A stretch of 39,291 nt of DNA from Tannerellaceae bacterium. Its GTDB lineage: Bacteria > Bacteroidota > Bacteroidia > Bacteroidales > Tannerellaceae. Shown piece after piece: positions 1-9,055 of this stretch; position 1 is the stretch's first letter, and each line of letters starts with the position of its first letter. The DNA lies in assembly GCA_021204405.1 (NCBI GenBank), contig JAJPZJ010000122.1:1-39291 (forward strand). Reading direction: 5' to 3'. The notes under the pieces were generated by a model. That model did not search any database, was not told the DNA's origin, and was given only the letters and a program-made list of their open reading frames with translations. The translations under genes were made by a program, and so were the position numbers.

Positions 1-146
1 CATTCATATGATGTTCAATAAATCAACGGACATCATGCGGATAATCATTTTATTTAATAACAGGTACTTTTAAAAAAAGTTTTTAACAGAAGAAATACAG
101 TCACATAGGTAAAAACCAACGCCTTATTGTAAAATGAATATCCGGC

Positions 147-3128
147 TCAGCTAATTTCCAGGTAACTCCGTCCGTTGGAAGCACGGCTTACTTTAATACG
201 TACGGCAATCCGCTCGGTCATTTCCTGTACATGGGAGATCACACCAATCTTACGACCTTGCGTACGCAGGTTTTCCAGCGCATCCAGTGCAATGCGGAGG
301 GTTTCGGCATCCAGTGAACCAAATCCTTCATCAATAAAGAGGCTTTCTACTTTCATCCGGTTGGACGACAGGGAGGAAAGTCCCAGTGCCAGTGCCAGCG
401 AAACCAGAAACGATTCGCCACCCGATAAGGAGTGTACAGTCCGGATCTCATCACACATCTCCCGGTCGATTACCTGTAGTGCCAGGGTATCCGGTACCCG
501 CTCCAGCCGGTACCGCCAGCTCAGGTTTCTGAGCTGCATATTGGCATAGTCTAATAACATATCCAGTGTATATCCCTGGGCAATCCGCCTGAACTTGGCC
601 CCATCTGCCGAGCCGGCCAGTTCGTTTAGTTTAGCCCACTGTTCACTTTTATGCCGGCATTGGTTCAGTTGCTCTTGTAAAGCCGCTACTTTCTGTTGAT
701 TAGCCAGATGGGTACGCAAGCGGAAATCGCATTCGTTTTTCTCGCGGGTCAAGCGTGCGATCGACTCCTGTAAAGGTAATTCCCTGAACTTCTCCTGATA
801 AGCCAACTGCCAGTTTTGAAGTTCACGGCGGTGTGTTTCCAGCCGGCTATTCTCCTCCGCCAGTTCCCTGGTAACCTGTAAGCTAATGCCCCGGAGCTGT
901 TCCGCTTTGCCGGCCTGTTCGGTCTGTACTTCCAACAGTCTGCGCCTTTTCTCTTTCAGCCCTTCCAGTAACAAGGTATGTTGCTGCTCTATGTCGGCGG
1001 CCTTTTTCCCCTCCAGTAGCCCGTTACGTTCTTCCTGCAAAGTAAGTAGTTGTTGCTGCTTTTGCTCCAACAATTGCATCGCCTCTTTTTCCTGTTTAAC
1101 CAGCACCGGTAAAAATCCACGGAATGAGTCGGTTTCGGTCTGGAGGATCCGTTGTTCCTGTTCTAACTGTTGCAGTTTCTCTTTTTTCTCCTGCCAGCCA
1201 CGGGCAAAATCGGTCAGGCTGTTCCGGAAGGTAGCAGGGTTTTTCATCCAGTTGTCTTCCCATCCGGTATACCCAAATAGCGTGCCCGCCTCGCGGATGG
1301 CCCGCGCAGCCAACTCTTCCTGCTCTTTGGCAGAGCCCGATTTCAGTTCTATTTGTTCCGTATAGATACGGCTTTTATTGGTTAATTCCGTTTTTTCTTT
1401 CTCTATAGCCACCAGTTGTTGCTGTGCTTCCACCAGTTGTTGCCGCAACGTAACCAACTGTTTTTGCTTCCGGGTATACAGTTCCGATTGGGCGCTTAAT
1501 TGTTGCACCTGCTCTGTAGCCGAAGTAATGGCAGTAGCCAGTTCTACCAGTTTCCGGCTGGCTTCTGCCGAAGCGTAGGGATGGTTGTAGCTTCCGCAAA
1601 CCGGGCAGGGCGTACCTTCCACCAGGTTATCGCGCATTGTTTTTATATCGCCGGTAGCCATTAAACGTGCCTGTTCCAAGAGTAGCTCTTCGCGCCGGGT
1701 ATGCAATAAAGTAAGCTGTTTTTCCAATGCTTCGGGGTCTATCCTGTTCAGGGCTTCTTCTTCCCCGGCAATCTGCTCATTTAACCGCAGGTAAGCCTCT
1801 TTCTTTTTCCCGACCTGCTGGTCGATAGCCGCCACCTGGGTAGTAATTCCGGCAATTGCCTGCCGGGCTGCCTGTATCTCTTCGTTCAGCTTTTGCCTTA
1901 CCTGCCGGGCTGCCATCGCTGCATCCAGATGTAAAAGCAGGGAAGAAAGTTGCACGGCTGCATTTTCCCTGGAGCGGTTGGCTTCGAACCAGTCTTTGAG
2001 TTGGCGAACCTCGGCTTCTCCTTTTTTCAGACGGAGCTGGAAATCGTTTAATTTATCCTCCCGCTCTTTCCGTTGCCGACTGGCTTCGGCAAGCTGTTTG
2101 CGGCTCTCTTCTACCATACGGATAGCCGCTTCTACCTGTACATCCAGTTTACGAGCCTGCCGGATTTGCGGAAGTAATGCCTGGTAGGTCTGTTCGGCCA
2201 CCTGTAGCTCCTGGGTAGCCTGGGTATAATCTGTCTGTGCTTTTTCCAGCAGGTTAACTGATTCCTGCAAGCGGGTGGCGGTTTGCTCCTGCTGCTGTTG
2301 CTTGAGACTGATCTGCTGTTCGGATACCCTGACGGCCTCCTGTATGGCATTTAATTCTTTTGCAGCACTTTCCAGTTGTCCAAGCAACGTGGTTGTTTCT
2401 TTCAACTGCTGTTGTAAGGCGGCCTCCTCCTCTTCCGGAAGTAGTTCTATCCCCTGGATCGTGCTTTTTATTTTTTCGTAGGCTTCTTTGGCGCGGGCAT
2501 TCTTCTCGTAGATAAGTTTGGATATGGCGGAATAGTGTTCCGTACCGGTCAGTTTTTCAAGCAGGGAGGCTTTTTCGCCCTGTTCGGCTTTCAGAAAGGT
2601 GGAGAAATCATTCTGCGCCAACAGTACCGAACGGGTAAACTGCTCGAAGGAAAGCCCGATCAATTCGGTTATACGGTTCTGGAGTTCGGTGCGGGTACCC
2701 TGTTCCTCTTTCTCATTATCCAGATCGAACAGGGAGATACGTGCCTGTTGTAACCGGCCATCTTCTTTTTCACGCGCACGGCTCACTGCCCAGCGGGAAC
2801 GGTACCGGTTGCCGTTAAGTGCCAGAAAGTCGGTTTCCGCATAGCAGGAGGCAGTCCCGCGGCGTAACAGGAAACGCGGGTCGCCCTGTACCAGCGGTTC
2901 ATTACTGATATCTTTTAGCCTTATATTATTTTCGCGTGCCTGGTCGGTACGGGGTGTCTTGGCAAAGAGGGAAAGACACATGGCATCCAGGATGGTTGAT
3001 TTTCCTGCTCCGGTAGGTCCCGAAATGGCAAAGATACCTGCTGATACTAGCGGTTCACAGGTAAAATCGATTTCAAACTCTCCTTCCAGGGAGGCCAGGT
3101 TACGCCCCCGTATGGCTAATATCTTCAT
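147..3128 (-). CDS. sbcC: SbcC, ATPase subunit of the SbcCD nuclease
   Basis: This is the SMC/Rad50-like ATPase that with SbcD cleaves hairpins and DNA ends during double-strand-break repair. The 993-residue length is normal for SbcC. The N-terminal half-ATPase carries the Walker A motif GPTGAGKST at residues 37-45. Long Gln/Glu/Leu-rich coiled coils follow, interrupted by the zinc-hook CPVC (C508, C511). The C-terminal half-ATPase has the signature LSGGES at 901-906 and Walker B LFIDEGFGSLD at 930-940. All key motifs are present, so it should be functional. Its ATG overlaps the sbcD stop by four bases (ATGA), which implies translational coupling. It is the last gene of the pair; I see no convincing terminator in the 146 bases beyond it. 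Confidence 0.97.
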   Translation of the reverse strand: MKILAIRGRNLASLEGEFEIDFTCEPLVSAGIFAISGPTGAGKSTILDAMCLSLFAKTPRTDQARENNIRLKDISNEPLVQGDPRFLLRRGTASCYAETDFLALNGNRYRSRWAVSRAREKEDGRLQQARISLFDLDNEKEEQGTRTELQNRITELIGLSFEQFTRSVLLAQNDFSTFLKAEQGEKASLLEKLTGTEHYSAISKLIYEKNARAKEAYEKIKSTIQGIELLPEEEEAALQQQLKETTTLLGQLESAAKELNAIQEAVRVSEQQISLKQQQQEQTATRLQESVNLLEKAQTDYTQATQELQVAEQTYQALLPQIRQARKLDVQVEAAIRMVEESRKQLAEASRQRKEREDKLNDFQLRLKKGEAEVRQLKDWFEANRSRENAAVQLSSLLLHLDAAMAARQVRQKLNEEIQAARQAIAGITTQVAAIDQQVGKKKEAYLRLNEQIAGEEEALNRIDPEALEKQLTLLHTRREELLLEQARLMATGDIKTMRDNLVEGTPCPVCGSYNHPYASAEASRKLVELATAITSATEQVQQLSAQSELYTRKQKQLVTLRQQLVEAQQQLVAIEKEKTELTNKSRIYTEQIELKSGSAKEQEELAARAIREAGTLFGYTGWEDNWMKNPATFRNSLTDFARGWQEKKEKLQQLEQEQRILQTETDSFRGFLPVLVKQEKEAMQLLEQKQQQLLTLQEERNGLLEGKKAADIEQQHTLLLEGLKEKRRRLLEVQTEQAGKAEQLRGISLQVTRELAEENSRLETHRRELQNWQLAYQEKFRELPLQESIARLTREKNECDFRLRTHLANQQKVAALQEQLNQCRHKSEQWAKLNELAGSADGAKFRRIAQGYTLDMLLDYANMQLRNLSWRYRLERVPDTLALQVIDREMCDEIRTVHSLSGGESFLVSLALALGLSSLSSNRMKVESLFIDEGFGSLDAETLRIALDALENLRTQGRKIGVISHVQEMTERIAVRIKVSRASNGRSYLEIS

Positions 3129-4366
3129 ACGTTTACCTCCGATATTACTTCTGTAAATAGTTTCTGCAACTCTTCGGGCAGGTCGCCTCCATATTTAGAG
3201 GAAAAGGCATGCCTGAGCATATCTACCGGATCCATTTGCTGCAATTCCCGGCAGGTTGCCGGACGAACCATTTCCGTTTCTTCCCTATCCGGATAAAAAG
3301 GCAATACGGAAGTCAGCCGGGCCGCTTTTCCTTCCAGCGCCTCTTCTACTTTATGGCGTAAGGCGGGTTCGGGTTCTGTTAATAATACCCGTACCTCTAC
3401 AAATGGGTGTAAACAACCGGAAGTCTTATCTGCTACCGGCAGGGCTTCCAGCGCTTTCAATACTTCTGCAGCGGGTAAAGGTTTGGGAGGTACGATTTTC
3501 AGCTCTACCATCTGGGGAACCAGGATCGGTTCAATGGAAATGGCTGCTTCCTGTTCGATATGGACGAATACCACCTGGTGTTTATAATTGGTTTCCGAAA
3601 ACGACATAGGTAATGGACTTCCCGAATACCGTATATTTTCCCGTCCGCCTACCCGTTGGGCTTTATGAATATGGCCCAGGGCAACATAGGCCAGGTCGGA
3701 GGAGAAAGAGGAGGCCGCCACTGATTCCAGCCCGCCCATAATTACCCGCTCGCTGGGGTCGTTATCAGACAATTCTGCTCCGGTAGCATGGAGGTGTCCC
3801 ATAGCAATGAGCGCTTCTCCGGGCTGCCGTTTGGTTTGGGCATATGCCACCAGTTGCTGGTACATCCGGGCCACACCTGTCGCATAGGTTTCGCCCTGGG
3901 TTCCGGCAGGCGGATAATCGCCCTGCCGCAGGAAAGGTACGGCCAGGCAGAGGGCACGGCGGGTATGCGTCCGGTCGTACAGAGGAATGATCATAGAATC
4001 AAAATCAATGGTTCCTTCACCGGTGCGCCTGATTACTCCCGTAATGGTTATATTTAATACTTCCAATAGCGGCAACGGGGCTTCGAGGCGGATCGGTGAG
4101 TCGTGGTTGCCGGCTGTCACTACAATTTGCAGGTGCGGGTTAGCGGTATGTATCTCTTTCAGGAAACTAAAAAAGCGGCGTTGCGACTGGGCGGATGGGT
4201 TTGCTACATCGAATACGTCGCCCGATAAGAGCAAAACATCCGCTTCTACTTCCTTTAAAATACCGGCCAGCCAGACCAGGAACGCTTCGTGCTCTGCTTC
4301 GCGGTCGTAACCGAAAAAGGTTTGTCCCAGGTGCCAGTCGGCAGTGTGTATGATCTTCAATCCCAT
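3125..4366 (-). CDS. sbcD: SbcD, nuclease subunit of the SbcCD complex
   Basis: This calcineurin-like metallophosphoesterase is the Mn-dependent nuclease partner of SbcC (bacterial Mre11). The family motifs appear in order: DWH at 10-12, GDVFD, GNHD, GHLH and GHIH, which together supply the two-metal site. A C-terminal capping region follows. The length of 413 residues is ordinary for SbcD. It is the first gene of an sbcDC operon, and its stop overlaps the sbcC start. A consensus -7 box lies 22 bases upstream of the ATG. The neighbouring transporter is divergent and probably unrelated. Confidence 0.97.
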   Translation of the reverse strand: MGLKIIHTADWHLGQTFFGYDREAEHEAFLVWLAGILKEVEADVLLLSGDVFDVANPSAQSQRRFFSFLKEIHTANPHLQIVVTAGNHDSPIRLEAPLPLLEVLNITITGVIRRTGEGTIDFDSMIIPLYDRTHTRRALCLAVPFLRQGDYPPAGTQGETYATGVARMYQQLVAYAQTKRQPGEALIAMGHLHATGAELSDNDPSERVIMGGLESVAASSFSSDLAYVALGHIHKAQRVGGRENIRYSGSPLPMSFSETNYKHQVVFVHIEQEAAISIEPILVPQMVELKIVPPKPLPAAEVLKALEALPVADKTSGCLHPFVEVRVLLTEPEPALRHKVEEALEGKAARLTSVLPFYPDREETEMVRPATCRELQQMDPVDMLRHAFSSKYGGDLPEELQKLFTEVISEVNV

Positions 4367-4388
4367 GGTTTAGTCTGATTTTCCCGGT

Positions 4389-4396
4389 CAAAGATA
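4389..4396 (-). promoter_or_regulatory. Predicted -7 box of the sbcDC promoter
   Basis: On the minus strand this reads TATCTTTG, a full match to the Bacteroidota -7 consensus TAnnTTTG. It lies 22 bases before the sbcD ATG. I did not find a TTTG at the usual 19-21 bp further upstream, so only the -7 half is supported. Confidence 0.55.
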
Positions 4397-4465
4397 AAGA
4401 GTTTATATGTTAAAACGGATACCGGTTTTGCAGGCAGCCGGTAAAAGAGGGTTTTATTTTACATT

Positions 4466-4517
4466 CTTTATAGTTTAGTGTTAAAACCTTACTTTATAGT
4501 TTAGTGTTAAAACCTTA
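4466..4517. repeat. Perfect 26-bp tandem duplication
   Basis: Two identical 26-base units lie back to back at 4466-4491 and 4492-4517. Each begins CTTTATAG and ends AAACCTTA. The flanking bases differ, so the repeat is exactly two units. It sits in the divergent region between sbcD and the transporter gene, ending 19 bases before the transporter -7 box. Confidence 0.95.
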
Positions 4518-4536
4518 GCGGATATAATCTTTTATT

Positions 4537-4544
4537 TATCTTTG
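4537..4544 (+). promoter_or_regulatory. Predicted -7 box of the transporter promoter
   Basis: TATCTTTG matches TAnnTTTG and lies 21 bases before the ATG at 4566. The expected -33 position falls in the second copy of the 26-bp duplication, where there is no TTTG. Activity may therefore depend on a regulator. Confidence 0.55.
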
Positions 4545-4565
4545 CACCATAATTAACAGTTACGT

Positions 4566-6236
4566 ATGGATTGGCTACTGGAGGCTTTTCAAAAGCCCGA
4601 TATGATCCAGGCAGTACTTATCATCTCGATGGTCTCTGCTATTGGTCTTTACCTGGGGCGGTTACAACTCTTCGGGATATCACTGGGAGTAACATTTGTG
4701 TTTTTTACCGGAATCCTGGCCAGCCATTTCGGGGTAGTGATTAACCCGGATATATTGGGGTTTGCACAGAGCTTCGGACTGATCCTTTTTGTTTATTCGC
4801 TGGGGCTACAGGTAGGGCCCGGTTTTTTCTCTTCTTTCAAGAAAGGAGGTATTGAACTGAACCTGCTGGCGGTTTCGGTAGTAGGTACCGGGCTTTTTCT
4901 CACCTTATTATTACATTACCTGACCGATATATCCTTGTCTACAATGTTAGGTTTGTTTTCCGGGGCAGTTACCAACACACCTGTGCTTGGGGCAGCCCAG
5001 CAAACGTTGCTGCAAATTGATCCCGGAGCAGTTGCCGAGTCGACGGAAATGGCACTGGCCTGCGCGGTGGCTTATCCGATGGGGGTGGTTGGTGTAATTA
5101 TTGCGATTGTATTCCTGCGGAAAAGATTTGCCGGCGACGAGGCTTGCCAGGGGAAAGAATCGGCAGATACCAAAATGAATGTGTCTGAGTTCCATGTAAG
5201 TAACCCGGCAATTTTCGGTAAACGTATTGTAGAGGTAATGAAGTTGACCCCCAGACATTTTGTTATTTCACGGGTATGGCACGATGGAAAAGTAAGCATT
5301 CCTACGTCGGCAACCAAACTGGAAAAGGACGACCATCTGCTTATTACTTCGGTAAAAGCTGATGTAGAAGCGATCAAAACACTTTTCGGTGAGGAAGAGA
5401 ATGTAGACTGGAACAAGGAGGATATTGACTGGAATTCGGTTGACGGCCAACTGGTATCCCGCTGCATTGTGGTAACCCGCGAACGGATCAACGGGGTGAA
5501 GCTGGGAACGCTGCGTTTACGGAATTTATACGGAATCAATATTACCCGGATTAACCGTGCCGGAATTGAGCTGATCGCCTCTCCTACTTTACGTTTGCAA
5601 CTGGGCGACCGGCTAACCATTGTGGGCGAGGCCAACGCGGTAAAAAATGTAGGCAAGATACTGGGCGACGAGGTGAAACGGCTGGATACACCTAACCTGA
5701 TGGCTGTATTTATCGGTATTTTCCTGGGGATGCTGGTGGGGATTATCCCGATCTGGTTGCCGGGGCTGAGCATGCCGGTTAAACTGGGTATTGCAGGTGG
5801 CCCTATTGTGATAGGGATTTGTATGGGTGCATTCGGACCCCGTTTCCATCTCACTACCTATACTACGCAAAGTGCCAACCTGATGTTGCGGCAATTAGGG
5901 ATTGTAATGTACCTGGTGGGGCTGGGTATCCAATCGGGAGCACATTTCTTCGAAACGGTATTCCGCCCGGAAGGGTTAGTGTGGATCGGATTGAGCAGTA
6001 TGTTAACGCTTGTGCCTGTATTATTGGTGGGCTTTATTGCTTCTTATTTCTTTAAACTTGATTATCCGCACAATATCGGGATGTTATGCGGAAGCATGGC
6101 TAATCCTATAGCACTCAATTATGCCAATACAACGGTGGAAGGAGACGAACCTTCGGTATCGTATGCTACGGTCTATCCACTTTGCATGTTCCTCAGGGTA
6201 ATAACCGCACAACTTATTCTTATGCTCTTTCTTTAG
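4566..6236 (+). CDS. AspT/YidE-family membrane transporter with two RCK_C domains
   Basis: This is an integral inner-membrane protein of the aspartate-alanine exchanger (AAEx)/YidE family. About five hydrophobic segments occupy residues 14-190. Two soluble TrkA-C (RCK_C) ligand-binding domains follow, roughly 205-270 and 290-365, the first with KLEKDDHLLI and the second with RLQLGDRLTIVG. Another set of five or six membrane segments spans about 375-556. The conserved membrane-loop motifs GAVTNTPVLGAAQ and GSMANPIALNYAN sit in equivalent positions of the two halves, as expected for an inverted-repeat fold. Length is 556 residues, typical of the family. The substrate cannot be read from the sequence; a carboxylate or amino acid is a guess. 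It stands alone, divergent from sbcDC. Confidence 0.9.
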   Translation: MDWLLEAFQKPDMIQAVLIISMVSAIGLYLGRLQLFGISLGVTFVFFTGILASHFGVVINPDILGFAQSFGLILFVYSLGLQVGPGFFSSFKKGGIELNLLAVSVVGTGLFLTLLLHYLTDISLSTMLGLFSGAVTNTPVLGAAQQTLLQIDPGAVAESTEMALACAVAYPMGVVGVIIAIVFLRKRFAGDEACQGKESADTKMNVSEFHVSNPAIFGKRIVEVMKLTPRHFVISRVWHDGKVSIPTSATKLEKDDHLLITSVKADVEAIKTLFGEEENVDWNKEDIDWNSVDGQLVSRCIVVTRERINGVKLGTLRLRNLYGINITRINRAGIELIASPTLRLQLGDRLTIVGEANAVKNVGKILGDEVKRLDTPNLMAVFIGIFLGMLVGIIPIWLPGLSMPVKLGIAGGPIVIGICMGAFGPRFHLTTYTTQSANLMLRQLGIVMYLVGLGIQSGAHFFETVFRPEGLVWIGLSSMLTLVPVLLVGFIASYFFKLDYPHNIGMLCGSMANPIALNYANTTVEGDEPSVSYATVYPLCMFLRVITAQLILMLFL

Positions 6237-6638
6237 ATAAATTTCCTTCTATTTGTTTAAGCTAAACCTCCACCCAACATATCCCGGCAGAGATCCATGT
6301 AACTAACGATAAATTAAAACACTTTCAGTTCCCCTTTAAAATCTTCCGGCCACGATTAGATATACCTCCCCCAGTGAGTCACCTTTAATTCCTACGGGAT
6401 TAGATAAGAACAGGCAGTCACATCACAACCTGCCATAAAACTATCTATTAAAAGCGATTCCTGGTATGTTATGTACCCAAAAACAGACTAGCTATTTTTG
6501 CCCAATACACAAGCTCTTTTTGGGAAAGATACAAGCTCTTTATCCTTAAAAAGAGCTTGTCCGGAAAGAAAGAAGAGGCTGCCTGTCCGCTAAAAAGTGC
6601 GGGGAACAGGAGCATGTAATGACTAGTCATACGTATAT
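6237..6638. other. Intergenic region with hairpins
   Basis: This 402-base gap lies between the convergent transporter and methyltransferase genes. I see no credible coding sequence in it. It holds the repeat/hairpin at 6509-6560 and a perfect 12-bp palindrome (ATGACTAGTCAT) at 6619-6630, just beyond the methyltransferase stop. Confidence 0.6.
6509..6560. repeat. Direct plus inverted repeat able to form two alternative hairpins
   Basis: ACAAGCTCTTTTT at 6509-6521 is partly repeated as ACAAGCTCTTTA at 6531-6542. Its exact reverse complement AAAAAGAGCTTGT is at 6548-6560. The third element can pair with the first (13 bp, 26-base loop) or the second (11 bp core, short loop). It may be a bidirectional terminator for the convergent genes, although no clean T-run follows on the plus strand. 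Confidence 0.7.
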
Positions 6639-7826
6639 TCATGCTTTTACGGCCTTTATTATTACTTTGCCTCCATCGTGTAAAGTAGTTGCAAACAGGT
6701 AAATATCCCCTCCTTCTTTGATCTTGCTACGTTTACGGAGCTCTTCTACCGAAACCGGGAAATTCCGTACGGTAAGGTTAGCCTGTGGAATTTCCCTGGC
6801 TAATCCTTTCAGGAGTTTATTATTAAAGGAGAATATGCCGGTAATACGGAAAACACGTCCCGGAAAGCCGGGCACTAACTGTTCCGAGGTATACAGGTGG
6901 CTACTCGGATGTAATTTATTTACCTGGTAAGCTGTAGAGATACTTTTGAATGCACCGGCTTTTAGTACGGAGCTATTAGGTTCATACAGAAAAGTACCCG
7001 GAGCAGATGCCGGTTGCAGTGAAGTGTTTAGCTCCTGTTCCGGCGTGAAAGTGTATGCCTGTATATCGCCACCAGCAGTTATATTTATACAGTGGATAGC
7101 AGGAGAGGATACTGCTTTATCACGTTCGAGCACATAGAGTAATTCCTTACATTCATTTTTTACCGATATCACATGGATGGCTGTTGTATGGGGTAATAAG
7201 CGGCATACCTGCTGTATATCAGCCATCGGCGAAAGCTTGGCAATCACCTTTGGGGCTTTTTCAAGTAGCCGGGGCAGCACCTGCGTCAGGTCGGGTTCGC
7301 ACTCCTGCAAGGCAAATACACGCTTGTTCCCTTCGCCGCGCCTGGCCGGATCGAGATAGAATACATCTACCTTATTGATCTCATCTATTAATTGCCCGGA
7401 GTCGCCCTGGTAAACAGTTATATTATCCCATCCCAGTACCCGGAAGTTATGTTGTGCTGCCTGGCAATAGGTTTCAAAACGTTCGATATAAGTTACCCGG
7501 TTTACTTTACGGGAAAAGTATCCTGCGTCGATTCCCAGGCCACCTGTCAGGTCGCACAGATGATCTGTCTCCTGTACCAGTTGTTGCTTATACAGTGCTG
7601 TTGCCTCGGAAGAACATTGTTCGGTTGTGATTTTTGCCGGAAATATCAACTCCGGGTTTGCATACCATGCCGGCAGTTTTTCGCGGATCTGCCTCCGGGA
7701 GGCAATTTGTCCGACAGCAAAAGGGACATCTACCTCCGGATAGCGGGAGGCACTTAACAGCAGGCGGTTGAGGTCGTCCGTCCTATGTTCCCGGATAAAC
7801 TGCTTTGTTTCTTCACTGAGCTTCAT
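6639..7826 (-). CDS. Class I SAM-dependent methyltransferase, PG_1098/THUMP-like family
   Basis: This predicted cytoplasmic methyltransferase resembles the PG_1098 family of Bacteroidota, which carries a THUMP-like C-terminal domain; RNA is the likely but unproven substrate. Visible features are an N-terminal helical region, the SAM-binding motif I CDLTGGLGIDAGYF, an acidic strand end YIERFE that should bind the SAM ribose, and the catalytic-type motif YLDPARR. The C-terminal part corresponds to the THUMP-like segment. I place the start at MKLSEETK (7826), giving 395 residues. The open frame continues upstream to 7907, but those 27 residues look like spurious sequence and a -7 promoter box lies four bases before the chosen ATG. 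Confidence 0.88.
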   Translation of the reverse strand: MKLSEETKQFIREHRTDDLNRLLLSASRYPEVDVPFAVGQIASRRQIREKLPAWYANPELIFPAKITTEQCSSEATALYKQQLVQETDHLCDLTGGLGIDAGYFSRKVNRVTYIERFETYCQAAQHNFRVLGWDNITVYQGDSGQLIDEINKVDVFYLDPARRGEGNKRVFALQECEPDLTQVLPRLLEKAPKVIAKLSPMADIQQVCRLLPHTTAIHVISVKNECKELLYVLERDKAVSSPAIHCINITAGGDIQAYTFTPEQELNTSLQPASAPGTFLYEPNSSVLKAGAFKSISTAYQVNKLHPSSHLYTSEQLVPGFPGRVFRITGIFSFNNKLLKGLAREIPQANLTVRNFPVSVEELRKRSKIKEGGDIYLFATTLHDGGKVIIKAVKA

Positions 7827-7830
7827 AGTA

Positions 7831-7838
7831 CAAAAGTA
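7831..7838 (-). promoter_or_regulatory. Predicted -7 box immediately upstream of the methyltransferase
   Basis: The minus strand reads TACTTTTG, a full TAnnTTTG match, only four bases before the ATG at 7826. A TTTG occurs upstream, but at about 15 bp rather than 19-21 bp. If used, transcription would begin at or next to the start codon. Confidence 0.4.
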
Positions 7839-7944
7839 ATAAATAAGGAAAACCAAACCACCCGTACAGGAAGGAATCCCCCCCCGGAAAGAACCATCCA
7901 ATTCCATAACTTATTGAACTTTAAGCACGACAACAAAGTTATAG

Positions 7945-9003
7945 ATGTGCAGTGAGTATAAATACAAAAATAAGGATATGCGAGAAGTAAATAGAATAAA
8001 TGAAGTAAATGTGGTAGGTAACAGATGTAGAAGAGTATCCTGGGGAGCTATTATCGGCGGACTGGTTACAGTACTGGCCGTATCTTTCCTATTATCCCTG
8101 ATTGGTACCAGTATTGGCCTGTTTATGTATGATCCGCTTGGCAAACATGCGTTCGGAGGTGTAGGTACCTCTGTAGGGATATGGACAGTAATTTCGTTGC
8201 TGGCCAGCCTGGCTGCAGGCGGATTTGTAGCCGGTAAGCTGGCGGCACGTGATGGGATGATCCACGGTTTCCTGACCTGGGCCTCTTCCTTAATCGTAGC
8301 CGTGATTTTAGGAGCAATGCTTATTTCGTCGACTACGAAGATAGCTGCTAACCTGCTGGGATCGGTATCGTCGGTAACAGGTGATATTTTGTCGGGCGTA
8401 GGTTCGGTTGTATCAGAAGGGGCTTCGGATGTTGCTTCTTTGTTTGATAATATTGACCTGGATACGGATGGGGATGAGATCCGCCAGGATGTCAACCAGA
8501 CGTTAAGGAAAACAGGTATCAAAGAGTTTCAGCCCAACTATATCAAAGGACAGTTGTCGGCAGTGGAGTCAGACCTGAAAAGAAGTGTGAAACAGTTGGC
8601 AGCCAATCCTCAACAGGCAGAAAGTATTATCGATGGTTTTACCCAACGGCTGCAAACCCGGGCGGATAATTATGCATCCAATATCGACAGGGAAAAAGTG
8701 GTGACTGCCATTACCAATAGCACCAATCTCTCCCGCGCTGAGGCAGAGGATACGGTAGACCAGTATATGGAACTGCTGCAACAGGGACGGAATAAACTGG
8801 AAGATTTACAAACTTCTATCCAGGAAGCCCGCCAGGAGTGGGAAGAAAAGAAAGAGGAAGCACTTAAAAAATCCGAAGAAGTTGCCAATTCGGCTGCATG
8901 GACTGCCATCTGGTCGTTCTTGGCTTTGCTGCTGGGAGCTGCTATAGCGACCTTTGCCGGACGCTTTGGGGCTATCAGGACAAGAGAAGGATATGAAGTA
9001 TAA
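7945..9003 (+). CDS. Membrane protein with YrzE-like N-terminal helices and a long helical domain
   Basis: I do not recognise a characterised function. Hydrophobic segments lie at about residues 33-60, 74-100 and 105-128, with glycine-rich helices (AAGGFVAGKLAARDG) that resemble YrzE/TIGR04086-type membrane proteins. A soluble, strongly helical and charged region follows at about 165-315, ending in a Lys/Glu-rich coiled coil. One more membrane helix lies at 320-340 with a short tail. At 171-182 the sequence DLDTDGDEIRQD resembles an EF-hand calcium loop. The frame opens at 7945; a start at Met12 (7978, MREVNRIN) is equally plausible. The large antisense frame opposite it is a shadow. The gene stands alone, with repeats downstream. 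Confidence 0.82.
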   Translation: MCSEYKYKNKDMREVNRINEVNVVGNRCRRVSWGAIIGGLVTVLAVSFLLSLIGTSIGLFMYDPLGKHAFGGVGTSVGIWTVISLLASLAAGGFVAGKLAARDGMIHGFLTWASSLIVAVILGAMLISSTTKIAANLLGSVSSVTGDILSGVGSVVSEGASDVASLFDNIDLDTDGDEIRQDVNQTLRKTGIKEFQPNYIKGQLSAVESDLKRSVKQLAANPQQAESIIDGFTQRLQTRADNYASNIDREKVVTAITNSTNLSRAEAEDTVDQYMELLQQGRNKLEDLQTSIQEARQEWEEKKEEALKKSEEVANSAAWTAIWSFLALLLGAAIATFAGRFGAIRTREGYEV

Positions 9004-9055
9004 GCGATTAAGCTAACAATATATTTTTAAACAAAGCTGTCGAAAAAAAGAAGTA

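Noticed and set aside
61..110. Terminator after sbcC
   Set aside because: The only pairing is AT-only and very short, so I cannot support it.
5072..5854. 260-codon open frame on the minus strand inside the transporter gene
   Set aside because: It is antisense to a well-conserved transporter and its product is low-complexity with no family resemblance.
7827..7907. N-terminal extension of the methyltransferase
   Set aside because: The 27 extra residues are unlike the family start and overlap the predicted promoter.
7911..8522. 203-codon open frame on the minus strand opposite the membrane protein
   Set aside because: The plus-strand product has coherent membrane helices and a coiled coil; the minus-strand product is Ser/Pro/Thr-rich shadow sequence.
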